From contig NZ_JACHTC010000009.1 in NCBI RefSeq assembly GCF_014145635.1, forward strand, positions 1-64,000: DNA of 64,000 nucleotides. The letters run 5' to 3'. Below the pieces are notes generated by a model, which was not told the origin of the DNA, did no database searches, and was given only the letters and a program-made list of their open reading frames with translations. The translations under genes and the position numbers were made by a program. Positions 1 to 7,819 of this stretch are shown piece after piece (position 1 is the stretch's first letter; each line of letters opens with the position of its first letter). The DNA comes from Myroides sp. WP-1. GTDB lineage: Bacteria > Bacteroidota > Bacteroidia > Flavobacteriales > Flavobacteriaceae.

Positions 1-6
1 CTTTTG

Positions 7-40
7 AAAAGCCTGATTACGTAAGTAGTCAGGCTTTTTT
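7..40 (+). terminator. Intrinsic terminator of a gene upstream of the window
   Basis: Inverted repeat with arms at 7-20 and 25-38 (one wobble pair) and loop 21-24. It runs into a T tract at 35-40. It presumably ends a plus-strand gene lying to the left of position 1. Confidence 0.75.
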
Positions 41-78
41 GTTTTTGATTATCAGTGAACTGTTAACTGGGATCAGTG

Positions 79-101
79 GCGAACGAGAGTTCGCTTTTTT
101 T
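79..101 (+). terminator. Second compact terminator hairpin
   Basis: GCGAAC at 79-84 pairs perfectly with GTTCGC at 89-94 around a 4-base loop and is followed by seven T residues (95-101). It lies only about 40 bases after the first terminator, so it may be a back-up stop. It could also be the end of a very short transcript, but no reading frame is visible between them. Confidence 0.55.
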
Positions 102-103
102 GT

Positions 104-330
104 TTGGTGAGGTGGTGAGGTGGTGAGATGGTGAAATCGGAACGCAGTGTAGATTCATCGAACACTAAAACCAATATAAACTAGGTGAGATAGGTGGTGA
201 AATCGAAACGCAGTGAAAATCGAAACGCAGTGTAGATTCATCGAACACCAAAACAAATATAAACTAGGTGAGATATATTCATCGAACACCAAAACAAATA
301 TAAACTAGGTGAGATAGATGGTGAGTCGCA
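104..330. repeat. Nested intergenic direct repeats
   Basis: A 40-base unit that starts ATTCATCGAACAC and ends CTAGGTGAGATA occurs three times, at 153-192, 236-275 and 277-316. The last two copies are identical and the first differs at two positions. A second unit, roughly GAAATCGAAACGCAGTG, occurs at about 131-149, 197-215 and 217-232, and GGTGAG-type short repeats fill 107-131. The block looks like serial duplication in a non-coding stretch between the terminators at the window start and recX. No gene is seen in 1-503. Unit sizes and the absence of unique spacers do not fit CRISPR. Confidence 0.8.
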
Positions 331-360
331 CAACAAACGACAAACGACAAACAACGCACA

Positions 361-384
361 AAAAAAGCCCTTAGAAGGGCTTTA
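361..384 (-). terminator. Terminator downstream of recX
   Basis: AAAGCCCTT at 365-373 pairs with AAGGGCTTT at 376-384. Read on the minus strand, the hairpin is followed by seven T residues (from the A run at 361-367). It lies about 120 bases beyond the recX stop codon. Confidence 0.65.
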
Positions 385-503
385 ATTATTTCTTATACAC
401 AAATGTATTTACGTGCTTTTTGTTGCTTTAAACGTCAAGTAATTGACTAGGGTAAGAGTTCTGCGGTCTCTACGTATACTGGATAGTGAACAAGCAGGCT
501 CTA

Positions 504-986
504 TTAACTTTCTTTTTCCAGTTCGTTTGTCTTTTCAATAATGTCATTCATCGCATATCCCTTGCGGAATAAATAAGCTTGGAATTTTTGTTTTTTCTTT
601 TGTATATCTGAATCTGTTAGTTGAATCCATTTATTTTCACTGATACGATCAAACGTTTGATAGTATTCCTCATCGTTTATTTCGGTTAGTGCAATTGTAA
701 TTAGCCGACTGTTGATATTTCTCAATTTTAATTCTGAAGTAATTCTGTTTTTCCCCCAAGCACTTAATCTGTGCTTACCTCTTACAAAGCTCTTTGCAAA
801 TCGCTCTTCATTCAGGAAGTTGTGTTCGATTAGATGTACGATGATTTCATCGTGTATTTGGGGTGTTATACGCAGCGAAAATAATTTGTTGACTACTTCT
901 GAGTGACAACGGTCTTGGTATGCACAATAGTGCTCTAATTTGCGTTTAGCGTCATCAAAGGAAAGATAGTTGGATTCTTGATTCAA
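504..986 (-). CDS. recX: Regulatory protein RecX
   Basis: 160-residue RecX family protein. RecX binds RecA filaments and limits RecA activity in recombination and the SOS response in the cytoplasm. The sequence is largely helical and shows the family pattern: an N-terminal AKRKLEHYCAYQDRC segment, the conserved HNFLNEERFAKSFVRGK block near residues 54-70, and a C-terminal KFQAYLFRKGY block near residues 133-143. Length matches the family. The start codon is TTG (984-986). An in-frame stop lies 12-15 bases upstream and there is no ATG before the conserved region, so TTG is the only plausible start. recA is not in the window. The gene stands alone, convergent with whatever lies to the left. Confidence 0.9.
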   Translation of the reverse strand: MNQESNYLSFDDAKRKLEHYCAYQDRCHSEVVNKLFSLRITPQIHDEIIVHLIEHNFLNEERFAKSFVRGKHRLSAWGKNRITSELKLRNINSRLITIALTEINDEEYYQTFDRISENKWIQLTDSDIQKKKQKFQAYLFRKGYAMNDIIEKTNELEKES

Positions 987-1001
987 GATTGTAGTTTTTT
1001 A

Positions 1002-1009
1002 CAAAGATA
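1002..1009 (-). promoter_or_regulatory. -7 element of recX
   Basis: On the minus strand this reads TATCTTTG, an exact match to the Bacteroidota -7 consensus TAnnTTTG. Transcription would begin about 10 bases before the TTG start codon, giving a very short leader. No clear -33 TTTG is seen. Confidence 0.45.
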
Positions 1010-1138
1010 ATCAACCCAAAGGAAAGTTGGCAGTGAACTTATATTGTTTGAGTAAAGATAAAATTATATTTATCAAATAAATTGAATATATGCGTTTCAT
1101 TTTGTAGTTTTCCTCTTAGAAAAATAACAACGAAGATT

Positions 1139-1633
1139 ATGAGTATTAACAGAAGTTTTTTAGTAGAACTACAACACGAGTTAGGTAGTACAAGAAAGAT
1201 TATTGCTTGTGTACCGACGGATAAATGGGATTGGAAACCACATGCAAAATCTATGAGTTTAGGTGACCTATCAAGACACATTGTTGAATTGATCATCTGG
1301 ACAGAAATTATTACGCAACAAGAGAGCTTAAACTTTCATACAGATTATAAGCCATTAGAGGCTAAAACAACAGAGGAGTTGTTGCAGGTGATCGACAATT
1401 ATGAGAAACGTGTTGTAAAGGCTGTAGAATCAATGTCAGAGGAACAATGGATGCAACCTTGGACATTGAAAGCTGGAGAACATACAATTATGGAAATGCC
1501 CAAAGTTGGAGCTAATCGATTTGTTGTAAATAATCATATCTACCACCACAGAGGACAATTGTCTGTTTATTTACGCTTGCTAGATATTCCGATTCCTGGT
1601 ATGTATGGACCTTCTGCTGACGATGCGAAATAG
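1139..1633 (+). CDS. DinB-like four-helix protein
   Basis: 165-residue protein of the DinB/YfiT-like putative metalloenzyme superfamily. The members are four-helix bundles, several of which bind a divalent metal and act as thiol-dependent transferases. The exact reaction of this member cannot be told. Visible evidence is a helical fold with His in LSRHIVE near residue 42 and the HIYHHRGQL motif near residues 138-146, which supplies the usual metal-binding histidines. The start at ATG 1139 is chosen over a TTG at 1082 because the protein aligns with family N-termini from MSINRSF. Despite the name, it is unrelated to the DNA polymerase DinB at 26 kb. Confidence 0.75.
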   Translation: MSINRSFLVELQHELGSTRKIIACVPTDKWDWKPHAKSMSLGDLSRHIVELIIWTEIITQQESLNFHTDYKPLEAKTTEELLQVIDNYEKRVVKAVESMSEEQWMQPWTLKAGEHTIMEMPKVGANRFVVNNHIYHHRGQLSVYLRLLDIPIPGMYGPSADDAK

Positions 1634-1643
1634 ATTTTGATAT

Positions 1644-1666
1644 GCAGGTTACTGTTTATAACCTGC
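1644..1666 (+). terminator. Weak hairpin after the DinB-like gene
   Basis: GCAGGTTA (1644-1651) pairs with TAACCTGC (1659-1666). It is followed by a short T-containing stretch instead of a full T run. It is probably part of the stop signal together with the stronger hairpin just downstream. Confidence 0.4.
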
Positions 1667-1700
1667 TGTTAAATTTAGAATAGAAAAGTATTGAAAATAA

Positions 1701-1730
1701 AAAAGCCTAACTAAAAAGTTAGGCTTTTTT
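1701..1730. terminator. Bidirectional terminator between DinB-like gene and tRNA-Leu
   Basis: AAAAGCCTAAC (1701-1711) pairs perfectly with GTTAGGCTTTT (1718-1728). There is a T run on the plus strand and an A run before the first arm, so it can stop transcription both ways. On the minus strand it lies directly behind the tRNA gene. Confidence 0.75.
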
Positions 1731-1732
1731 CG

Positions 1733-1812
1733 TACCCGGAGTGGGAATCGAACCCACACTCCTAGGAACACGAGTTTGAGTCGTGCGCGTCTACCAATTC
1801 CGCCATCCGGGC
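1733..1812 (-). tRNA. tRNA-Leu (anticodon CAA)
   Basis: On the minus strand a class II tRNA can be folded. The acceptor GCCCGGA (1812-1806) pairs with TCCGGGT (1740-1734) with one G-T pair and discriminator A at 1733. The D-arm contains GGTAGAC. The anticodon stem CACGA/TCGTG encloses the loop CTCAAAC, giving anticodon CAA. A short variable arm is followed by a T-arm GTGGG-TTCGATT-CCCAC. CAA reads UUG leucine codons. The 3' CCA is not encoded. The 80-base length is at the short end for tRNA-Leu because of the compact variable arm. Confidence 0.93.
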
Positions 1813-1905
1813 ATTTGGTGTTGAATTGTGAGTGCAAATTTACAGAAAAAAATATGCTATCAAAGAAAAAAAGCAAAAAAATCGTTCTAGTCAATTAATA
1901 TTTTA

Positions 1906-1913
1906 TAAATTTG
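1906..1913 (+). promoter_or_regulatory. -7 element of prs
   Basis: TAAATTTG matches TAnnTTTG and lies about 58 bases before the prs ATG. No good TTTG is seen 19-20 bases upstream. An AAGGAGG sequence at 1931-1937 resembles a Shine-Dalgarno but is too far from the start codon to serve as one. Confidence 0.45.
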
Positions 1914-1971
1914 CATCGCTGAATTACAATAAGGAGGCACTAACTAACAACATAACAACTAATTAGAAAAA

Positions 1972-2913
1972 ATGTTAAATCCTGAATCAGAAGCAAAAAT
2001 TTTTGCTTGTTCGCAAAGTATTGAATTAGCGGAGAAGATAGCAAAGGAATATGGTATAGAATTGGGTAAAGCGACCTTATCACATTACAGTGATGGGGAA
2101 TTTCAACCCTCTTTTGAAGAATCAATTCGAGGAAGACGAGTTTTCCTTGTTTGTTCTACATTTCCATCATCAGATAACCTAATGGAATTATTGTTGATGT
2201 GTGATGCAGCTAAGAGAGCGTCAGCACGCCACATTACTGCGGTAATCCCTTATTTCGGATGGGCTAGACAGGATAGAAAAGATAAACCAAGAGTTCCAAT
2301 TGGAGCGAAGTTAGTTGCAAAATTATTAGAATCAGCTGGTGCAACGAGAATTATGACCATGGATCTACACGCAGATCAAATCCAAGGATTCTTCGAAAAA
2401 CCAGTAGATCATCTTTATGCATCAACAATATTTTTACCTTATGTTAAGAGTTTAAATATTGAAAATCTTACGATTGCATCACCAGATATGGGAGGTTCAA
2501 AAAGAGCTTATGCTTATTCTAAGTTTTTAAATTCAGATGTAGTAATCTGTTACAAACAAAGAAAAGAAGCAAACGTAATCGAGAAGATGGAACTTATTGG
2601 CGACGTAAAAGGACGTAACGTTATTTTGGTTGACGATATGATCGATACAGGTGGTACGTTGGCAAAAGCAGCGGATATGATGTTAGAAAGAGGAGCGTTG
2701 AGTGTACGTGCTATTTGTACTCATGCAATCTTATCAGGAAGTGCTTATGAGAAGATTGAAGAATCTTCATTAACAGAATTAATCGTTACAGATTCAATTC
2801 CGTTGAAAAAACCATGTGACAAAATTAAAGTACTTAGTTGTGCTCCATTGTTTGCAGAAACAATGCACAATGTGCAATCGAATTTATCGATTAGCAAAAC
2901 ATTCGTAATGTAA
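1972..2913 (+). CDS. prs: Ribose-phosphate pyrophosphokinase (PRPP synthetase)
   Basis: 313-residue cytoplasmic enzyme that transfers pyrophosphate from ATP to ribose 5-phosphate. The product PRPP feeds purine, pyrimidine, histidine and NAD synthesis. Visible motifs include FACSQSIELAEKIAKEYG at the N-terminus, YFGWARQDRKDKPR (ATP and regulatory loop) near residue 95, the DLHADQIQGFF segment near residue 130, and the PRPP-binding signature VILVDDMIDTGGTL near residues 218-231. Length and order match class I bacterial enzymes. rplY follows after 26 bases on the same strand, the common Bacteroidota prs-ctc-pth arrangement. Confidence 0.97.
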   Translation: MLNPESEAKIFACSQSIELAEKIAKEYGIELGKATLSHYSDGEFQPSFEESIRGRRVFLVCSTFPSSDNLMELLLMCDAAKRASARHITAVIPYFGWARQDRKDKPRVPIGAKLVAKLLESAGATRIMTMDLHADQIQGFFEKPVDHLYASTIFLPYVKSLNIENLTIASPDMGGSKRAYAYSKFLNSDVVICYKQRKEANVIEKMELIGDVKGRNVILVDDMIDTGGTLAKAADMMLERGALSVRAICTHAILSGSAYEKIEESSLTELIVTDSIPLKKPCDKIKVLSCAPLFAETMHNVQSNLSISKTFVM

Positions 2914-2939
2914 ATTATTAATACTAAATATTTAAAGTA

Positions 2940-3548
2940 ATGAAATCAATTACAATTAAAGGATCAGAAAGAGAAAGCGTAGGTAAAGTTTCTACTAAAG
3001 CCTTACGTAATGCTGGAATGGTTCCTTGCGTAGTATACGGAGGAGAACAATCAGCAATCCACTTCACAGCAGAAGAGAAAGCATTTAAAAGTTTAGTTTA
3101 CACTCCTAATGTACACACTGTTGTGATTGAATTAGAAGGTGGTAAAAAAATCAATGCTATTTTACAAGATATTCAGTTCCACCCGGTATCTGACAAAATC
3201 TTACACATCGATTTCTACCAATTATTCGACGATAAAGAAATCACTTTAGAAGTGCCTATCAAAATTTCAGGTAACTCTAAAGGAGTTATGGCTGGAGGTG
3301 TATTAAACATCAACAACCGTAAATTAAAAGTAAGAGCTTTACCAGCTAACTTACCTGACTTCGTAGAAGTAAACATTTCTGACTTAGAAATGGGTAATAA
3401 ATTATACGTTACAGATATCGCAACTGATAACTATAAATTATTACACCCAGATAACACTGTAGTTTGTCAAGTGAGAATTTCTCGTGCAGCTATGAAAGCA
3501 GCTCAAGAAGCAGCGAAAGCAGCAAAAGCTCCTTCAAAGAAAAAATAA
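2940..3548 (+). CDS. rplY: 50S ribosomal protein L25/general stress protein Ctc
   Basis: 202-residue long-form L25 (Ctc type). It binds 5S rRNA in the large ribosomal subunit. The N-terminal L25 domain is seen in [23 protein letters not shown] (the RKALR/IPAVVYG-type motif), followed by the 5S-binding [16 protein letters not shown] segment near residue 80. A C-terminal Ctc beta domain follows. The tail is Ala/Lys-rich and ends in four Lys. Codons are strongly biased, as in highly expressed ribosomal genes. It is probably cotranscribed with prs and ends at a strong terminator. Confidence 0.95.
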   Translation: MKSITIKGSERESVGKVSTKALRNAGMVPCVVYGGEQSAIHFTAEEKAFKSLVYTPNVHTVVIELEGGKKINAILQDIQFHPVSDKILHIDFYQLFDDKEITLEVPIKISGNSKGVMAGGVLNINNRKLKVRALPANLPDFVEVNISDLEMGNKLYVTDIATDNYKLLHPDNTVVCQVRISRAAMKAAQEAAKAAKAPSKKK

Positions 3549-3571
3549 TTATAGCTTATATACATTATTGG

Positions 3572-3604
3572 AAAGCGCCTGTATTTTTACAGGCGCTTTT
3601 TTTA
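3572..3604 (+). terminator. Terminator of the prs-rplY operon
   Basis: AAAGCGCCTGTA (3572-3583) pairs perfectly with TACAGGCGCTTT (3588-3599), followed by a T run. It starts 24 bases after the rplY stop codon. Confidence 0.9.
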
Positions 3605-3642
3605 TTTGGTTAAATAACTTATGGAATGTCTCGGGTTTGCTT

Positions 3643-3650
3643 TATTTTTG
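3643..3650 (+). promoter_or_regulatory. -7 element of pth
   Basis: TATTTTTG matches TAnnTTTG. It lies 27 bases before the pth start codon and just after the rplY terminator, so pth has its own promoter. Confidence 0.5.
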
Positions 3651-3677
3651 TACCCTGAAAATTAGTAACATAATACC

Positions 3678-4244
3678 ATGAAGAAGTTTTTAATTGTAGG
3701 ATTGGGAAATATAGGTGTTGAATATATTCATACACGTCATAATATTGGATTTAAAGTTGTAGAACAAGTAGCCCGTGATTTAGGGGGAGATTGGCAAACG
3801 GTAAAATTGGGAAGTTTAGCAGAAGTAAAAGTAAAAGGTAGAACGCTGTTATTGTTGAAGCCTAATACTTTTATGAATTTAAGTGGTAAAGCTGTTCAAT
3901 ATTGGATGCAGAAAGAAAACATTCCCCTAGAGAATGTTTTGGTGGTAACGGATGACTTGAATATTCCCTTCGGAACGATTCGCATCAAAGCCAAAGGATC
4001 AGATGGTGGTCACAATGGATTAAAGAATATTCAGGCGGTTTTAAACAATACAAATTACCCGCGTTTTCGATTCGGTATTAGCGATGAATTTAAGAAAGGT
4101 CAGCAAGTAGATTACGTGTTAGGGGAATGGTCTGAAGAAGAGAAAGAAAAACTTGTAGAACGTCTGGAAACGTCTTCTAAGGCTATTCAGGAATTTGCTT
4201 TAGGAGGGTTGAATAATGCCATGAATATGTATAACGCGAAATAG
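3678..4244 (+). CDS. pth: Peptidyl-tRNA hydrolase
   Basis: 188-residue cytoplasmic enzyme that cleaves peptidyl-tRNAs dropped from stalled ribosomes and so recycles tRNA. The signature GLGNIGVEYIHTRHNIGF is at the N-terminus; the His in TRHN is the catalytic base. The LLLKPNTFMNLSG block near residue 60, the DDLNIPFGTIRIK block near residue 95 and the GSDGGHNGLKNI motif near residue 112 are all conserved. Length is typical. The usual GNPG is GNIG here, a mild variation. A GNAT gene follows 18 bases downstream and is probably cotranscribed. Confidence 0.97.
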   Translation: MKKFLIVGLGNIGVEYIHTRHNIGFKVVEQVARDLGGDWQTVKLGSLAEVKVKGRTLLLLKPNTFMNLSGKAVQYWMQKENIPLENVLVVTDDLNIPFGTIRIKAKGSDGGHNGLKNIQAVLNNTNYPRFRFGISDEFKKGQQVDYVLGEWSEEEKEKLVERLETSSKAIQEFALGGLNNAMNMYNAK

Positions 4245-4262
4245 GAGATAGCCCTTGATGAA

Positions 4263-4763
4263 ATGAAAAAGATTCTAGAAACTTCTCGCTTAGTTCTAAG
4301 AGAGCTACATCCAAGTGATGCAAGTTCTTTTTTTGAATTGAATGCCAATCCCAATGTGATTCGCTACACGGGGAATACTGCTTTTACAGATGTAGAGGAA
4401 GCCAGGATATTTCTAGAAAATTACAGCGATTATCGCGAGAAGGGTTATGGCAGATGGGCGGTAGTTTTAAAGGATACAGGACAATTTATCGGCTGGTGTG
4501 GATTAAAGTTCGATGCAGATACCCAACAAACAGATATCGGTTTTCGTTTCTTTGAAGAAGAATGGGGGAAGGGATATGCGACTGAAAGCGCACAAGCTTG
4601 TTTACAAGTGGGATTTAATCAATTTCAATTATCTCATATCATTGGTCGGGCGATGAAAGCTAATATCGCTTCTATATGCGTTTTAGAAAAGCTGGGACTT
4701 ACGTATGAACAAGATATTATACTTGATGGTGAAGAAGCTGTTTTGTATAAAATAAAGAAATAA
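4263..4763 (+). CDS. GNAT family N-acetyltransferase (RimJ/RimL-like)
   Basis: 166-residue single-domain acetyltransferase that would transfer acetyl from acetyl-CoA to an amine, either a protein N-terminus or a small molecule. The N-terminal ETSRLVLREL strand and the acetyl-CoA loop EEEWGKGYATESAQA near residues 99-113 (the R/Q-x-x-G-x-G/A region) are typical of the RimJ/RimL-like subgroup (Acetyltransf_3). The NIASICVLEKLG segment near residue 138 is the usual C-terminal motif. The substrate is unknown. It is probably translated from the pth transcript. Confidence 0.85.
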   Translation: MKKILETSRLVLRELHPSDASSFFELNANPNVIRYTGNTAFTDVEEARIFLENYSDYREKGYGRWAVVLKDTGQFIGWCGLKFDADTQQTDIGFRFFEEEWGKGYATESAQACLQVGFNQFQLSHIIGRAMKANIASICVLEKLGLTYEQDIILDGEEAVLYKIKK

Positions 4764-4793
4764 AAAACGGGAACTTTCAAGTTCCCGTTTTTT
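4762..4793. terminator. Bidirectional terminator between GNAT gene and aspS
   Basis: AAAAAACGGGAACTT (4762-4776) pairs perfectly with AAGTTCCCGTTTTTT (4779-4793). A and T runs on both sides let it act for the plus-strand GNAT gene and the convergent aspS. It overlaps the aspS-side intergenic boundary at 4795 closely. Confidence 0.9.
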
Positions 4794-4794
4794 G

Positions 4795-6549
4795 TTATTT
4801 TTCCGCTTTGATAGCAATGTGTAATTCTTCTAATTGTTCTGGGCGAATCATACTTGGTGCGTCAATCATCACGTCTCTTCCTGAATTGTTTTTAGGGAAA
4901 GCAATGAAATCGCGAATGGTCTCTTGTCCTCCTAAAATAGCTACCAGGCGGTCTAGTCCAAAAGCCAACCCTCCATGTGGTGGTGCCCCATATTGGAAGG
5001 CATTCATCAAGAATCCGAATTGCTTTTCTGCTTCTTCTTTAGAGAAACCTAAGTGTTTAAACATCAATTCTTGGGTTGTTTTATCGTGAATACGAATAGA
5101 CCCCCCTCCAATTTCGTTTCCATTTAAAACCATGTCGTAAGCATTTGCGCGAACTTTTCCTGGATCTGTATCTAGTAAAGCGATATCTTCTTTCTTGGGT
5201 GAAGTAAATGGGTGGTGCATGGCGAAATAACGTCCTGATTCTTCGTCCCATTCAAATAAAGGAAAATCGATTACCCATAATGGAGCAAACTCGTCTGATT
5301 TTCTCAATCCTAAACGATTTCCTAACTCCATGCGCAATGCACTTAATTGTGCTCTTGTTTTATTTGCAGGACCTGAAAGAACTAAGATAATATCTCCTGT
5401 TGTTGCTCCTGTGATACTTGCCCATTGTTTTAAATCTTCCTGGTCATAAAATTTATCAACAGAAGATTTGAATGAACCATCAGCCTCACATTTACAATAT
5501 ACCATTCCCGAAGCTCCAACTTGTGGGCGTTTTACCCAATCAATTAAAGCATCGATTTCTTTTCTAGTATACGCCGCTCCACCAGGAACAGCAATACCCA
5601 CTACTAATTCAGCGCTGTTGAAAACACCAAAATCTTTGTGTTGCGCTACAGCGTTTAACTCTCCAAACTTCATCCCGAAACGGATATCTGGTTTGTCATT
5701 TCCGTAAGTACGCATGGCTTCTTCGAATGTCATGCGAGGGAATTTATCAATTTCAACACCGTGAATAGATTTCAATAAGTGTTTCGTCATCCCTTCGAAT
5801 GTGTCCATGACATCTTCTTGATCAACAAAAGCCATTTCACAGTCGATTTGTGTAAATTCAGGTTGTCTATCTGCACGTAAATCCTCATCGCGGAAACATC
5901 TCACGATTTGGAAGTAGCGATCCATACCTCCTACCATCAACAATTGTTTGAAGGTTTGTGGTGATTGCGGTAAGGCATAAAATTGACCAGGGTTCATACG
6001 AGAAGGTACGATAAAATCACGCGCTCCTTCAGGTGTAGAACTGATTAAGTATGGTGTTTCTACTTCACAGAAATCTTGTGCAGAAAGATAATTTCTCACC
6101 TCTTGTGCAACTTTATGTCTGAAAAGTAAACTGTTTTTTACAGGATTTCTACGAATATCTAAGTAGCGATATTTCATTCGAATATCTTCTCCTCCATCAG
6201 TTTCATCTTCAATTGTAAAAGGTGGAACACTTGATTCGTTTAAAATTGTTAGTGACTCAACTAAAATTTCAATATCCCCAGTTGGCATATTTGGATTTTT
6301 AGATGCGCGTTCTATTACAGTTCCCGTTACTTGGATTACATATTCACGACCTAAGTTTTTCGCTGTTTCGAAAACAGTTTTATCTGTTCTTTCCGCATCA
6401 AAGATTAATTGTGTAATACCATAACGATCACGTAAATCAACCCAAATCATAAAACCTTTATCACGGTGTTTACTCACCCAACCTGAAAGGGTAACTGTTG
6501 TATTTATATCTGAAGCACTTAAAGCTCCACAAGTATGAGTTCTATACAT
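4795..6549 (-). CDS. aspS: Aspartyl-tRNA synthetase
   Basis: 584-residue bacterial-type class II aminoacyl-tRNA synthetase that charges tRNA-Asp. An N-terminal OB anticodon-binding domain (residues about 1-105, with [12 protein letters not shown] and [13 protein letters not shown]) is followed by the catalytic core. Motif 2 is seen in [18 protein letters not shown] near residue 220. The bacterial GAD insert lies near residues 280-420. Motif 3 is in [13 protein letters not shown] near residue 534. A minus-strand TAAATTTG -7 element at 6567-6574 lies about 20 bases upstream of the ATG. An MFS gene follows upstream on the same strand but is separated by a 75-base gap with this promoter. Confidence 0.97.
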   Translation of the reverse strand: MYRTHTCGALSASDINTTVTLSGWVSKHRDKGFMIWVDLRDRYGITQLIFDAERTDKTVFETAKNLGREYVIQVTGTVIERASKNPNMPTGDIEILVESLTILNESSVPPFTIEDETDGGEDIRMKYRYLDIRRNPVKNSLLFRHKVAQEVRNYLSAQDFCEVETPYLISSTPEGARDFIVPSRMNPGQFYALPQSPQTFKQLLMVGGMDRYFQIVRCFRDEDLRADRQPEFTQIDCEMAFVDQEDVMDTFEGMTKHLLKSIHGVEIDKFPRMTFEEAMRTYGNDKPDIRFGMKFGELNAVAQHKDFGVFNSAELVVGIAVPGGAAYTRKEIDALIDWVKRPQVGASGMVYCKCEADGSFKSSVDKFYDQEDLKQWASITGATTGDIILVLSGPANKTRAQLSALRMELGNRLGLRKSDEFAPLWVIDFPLFEWDEESGRYFAMHHPFTSPKKEDIALLDTDPGKVRANAYDMVLNGNEIGGGSIRIHDKTTQELMFKHLGFSKEEAEKQFGFLMNAFQYGAPPHGGLAFGLDRLVAILGGQETIRDFIAFPKNNSGRDVMIDAPSMIRPEQLEELHIAIKAEK

Positions 6550-6566
6550 GGTAAAAATTATTTCTG

Positions 6567-6574
6567 CAAATTTA
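6567..6574 (-). promoter_or_regulatory. -7 element of aspS
   Basis: Reads TAAATTTG on the minus strand, an exact TAnnTTTG match, about 18 bases before the aspS ATG. No -33 match was found. Confidence 0.5.
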
Positions 6575-6624
6575 TAAACTTATTGTGAATAGGACGTCTT
6601 TTGCTTGAAGAATGTAGGTGTAAA

Positions 6625-7797
6625 CTATTGAATTTCTTGTGGCAAAGATTCCTCTCTTTTTTTGAATTGAATAAATAGATAGGCTAACATCGCACCACAG
6701 AGTGCCATCCCAGCACCTACCCATTCTGGCGAATTATAACCCAATCCCATTGTAATGGGAATACCTCCCAAGAATGCACCTAATGCATTGCCAATGTTGA
6801 AACACGCTTGTCCTGCTGATGCAGCTAACATTTCTGATCCTTTTGCGTTTTTGATTAACAGCATTTGTAAGGGTGATCCGATAGTAAAGGCTACTAACCC
6901 CGTTACTAAAGACATGGTATAAGCCATCCATTGGATGTGTACGGTATAGTATACTACTAATAAACATACGGCCATTAGTGAGAAAGAAAAAATAACGGCC
7001 TTCGCAGGTGAAAAGGTATCTGCAATTTTTCCTCCTACAAAATTACCCAGAAACATTCCTAGTCCGACTAAAGTCATGATAATAGGTATGTTCGCCTCGG
7101 GAATCAAAGCGATATTTGTCATCATGGGAGCTATGTAACTGATCCAGGCAAATAACCCTCCTGTTCCAATGGAAATAAGCGCAACTAAAATCCACGCAAT
7201 AGGCGTTTTGAAAAAGGCCATTTGTTTTTTGGTATTGGTTGTCGTATCTGCTTGTAATTTGGGAATCCAAAAGTAAATCGCTAAGGTTGTTAATACTCCT
7301 AAAGAGGCAATTAGGGTATACGCTTCACGCCAAGAATAATGTTGACCAATCCATGTACTTAGAGGGACTCCTGCTAAGTTGGCTGTGGTTAATCCCGCAA
7401 ACATAATAGAAACGGCTTGAGCTTCTTTTCCCTTTTGTGCTAATTGAGTTGCTACTACAGATCCTACTCCAAAGAAAGCACCATGAGGTAATCCCGACAT
7501 AAATCGCGTTGCAATTAAGGTTGGATAAGAAGGGGATAGTACAAAAAGAACGTGAAAAACGGAAAATAGCAGCATTAATGCCATTAAAACCTTGTGTGGA
7601 GCAAATTTGTTGGAAGACATTACCAATAAGGGTGCCCCAACTACTACACCAAGGGCATACGTTGATATAAAATTTCCTGCTTTTGGAATAGATATTTGTA
7701 AGTCTTTTGCGATTTCAGGTAATAAACCCATCATCGAAAATTCGGTCATACCGATGGCTAATCCACCAACAGCAAGTGCTAATAAGCTTTTATTCAT
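6625..7797 (-). CDS. MFS transporter, DHA1/AraJ-like exporter
   Basis: About 390 residues with 12 predicted membrane helices, in the drug:H+ antiporter-1 group. The N-terminus MNKSLLALAVGGLAIGMTEF is typical of AraJ/YdhP-like sugar or drug efflux proteins. RFMSGLPHGAFFGVG near residue 95 is the helix-4 motif. The frame is open to 7839, but that ATG overlaps the preceding oxidoreductase gene. ATG 7797 matches family N-termini and leaves a 22-base gap, so I chose it. It is likely cotranscribed with the old yellow enzyme gene upstream. The substrate cannot be inferred. Confidence 0.85.
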   Translation of the reverse strand: MNKSLLALAVGGLAIGMTEFSMMGLLPEIAKDLQISIPKAGNFISTYALGVVVGAPLLVMSSNKFAPHKVLMALMLLFSVFHVLFVLSPSYPTLIATRFMSGLPHGAFFGVGSVVATQLAQKGKEAQAVSIMFAGLTTANLAGVPLSTWIGQHYSWREAYTLIASLGVLTTLAIYFWIPKLQADTTTNTKKQMAFFKTPIAWILVALISIGTGGLFAWISYIAPMMTNIALIPEANIPIIMTLVGLGMFLGNFVGGKIADTFSPAKAVIFSFSLMAVCLLVVYYTVHIQWMAYTMSLVTGLVAFTIGSPLQMLLIKNAKGSEMLAASAGQACFNIGNALGAFLGGIPITMGLGYNSPEWVGAGMALCGAMLAYLFIQFKKREESLPQEIQ

Positions 7798-7819
7798 TGA
7801 ATATAGTGTAAAATTTAAA

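Noticed and set aside
104..330. CRISPR-like array
   Set aside because: Three 40-base copies with irregular spacing (43 bases, then 1 base) and no unique spacers or cas genes. It is a nested duplication.
1139..1633. DNA polymerase-related or SOS gene because of the DinB label
   Set aside because: The DinB-like metalloenzyme fold shares only the name with polymerase IV; true dinB is at 26044-27117.
1733..1812. tRNA-Leu as an integration site of an island
   Set aside because: Genes on both sides are ordinary core genes and no repeated tRNA 3' fragment was found in the window.
1649..1894. Reading frame across the tRNA-Leu gene on the minus strand
   Set aside because: It covers a confidently folded tRNA and terminator; the translation has no recognisable domain.
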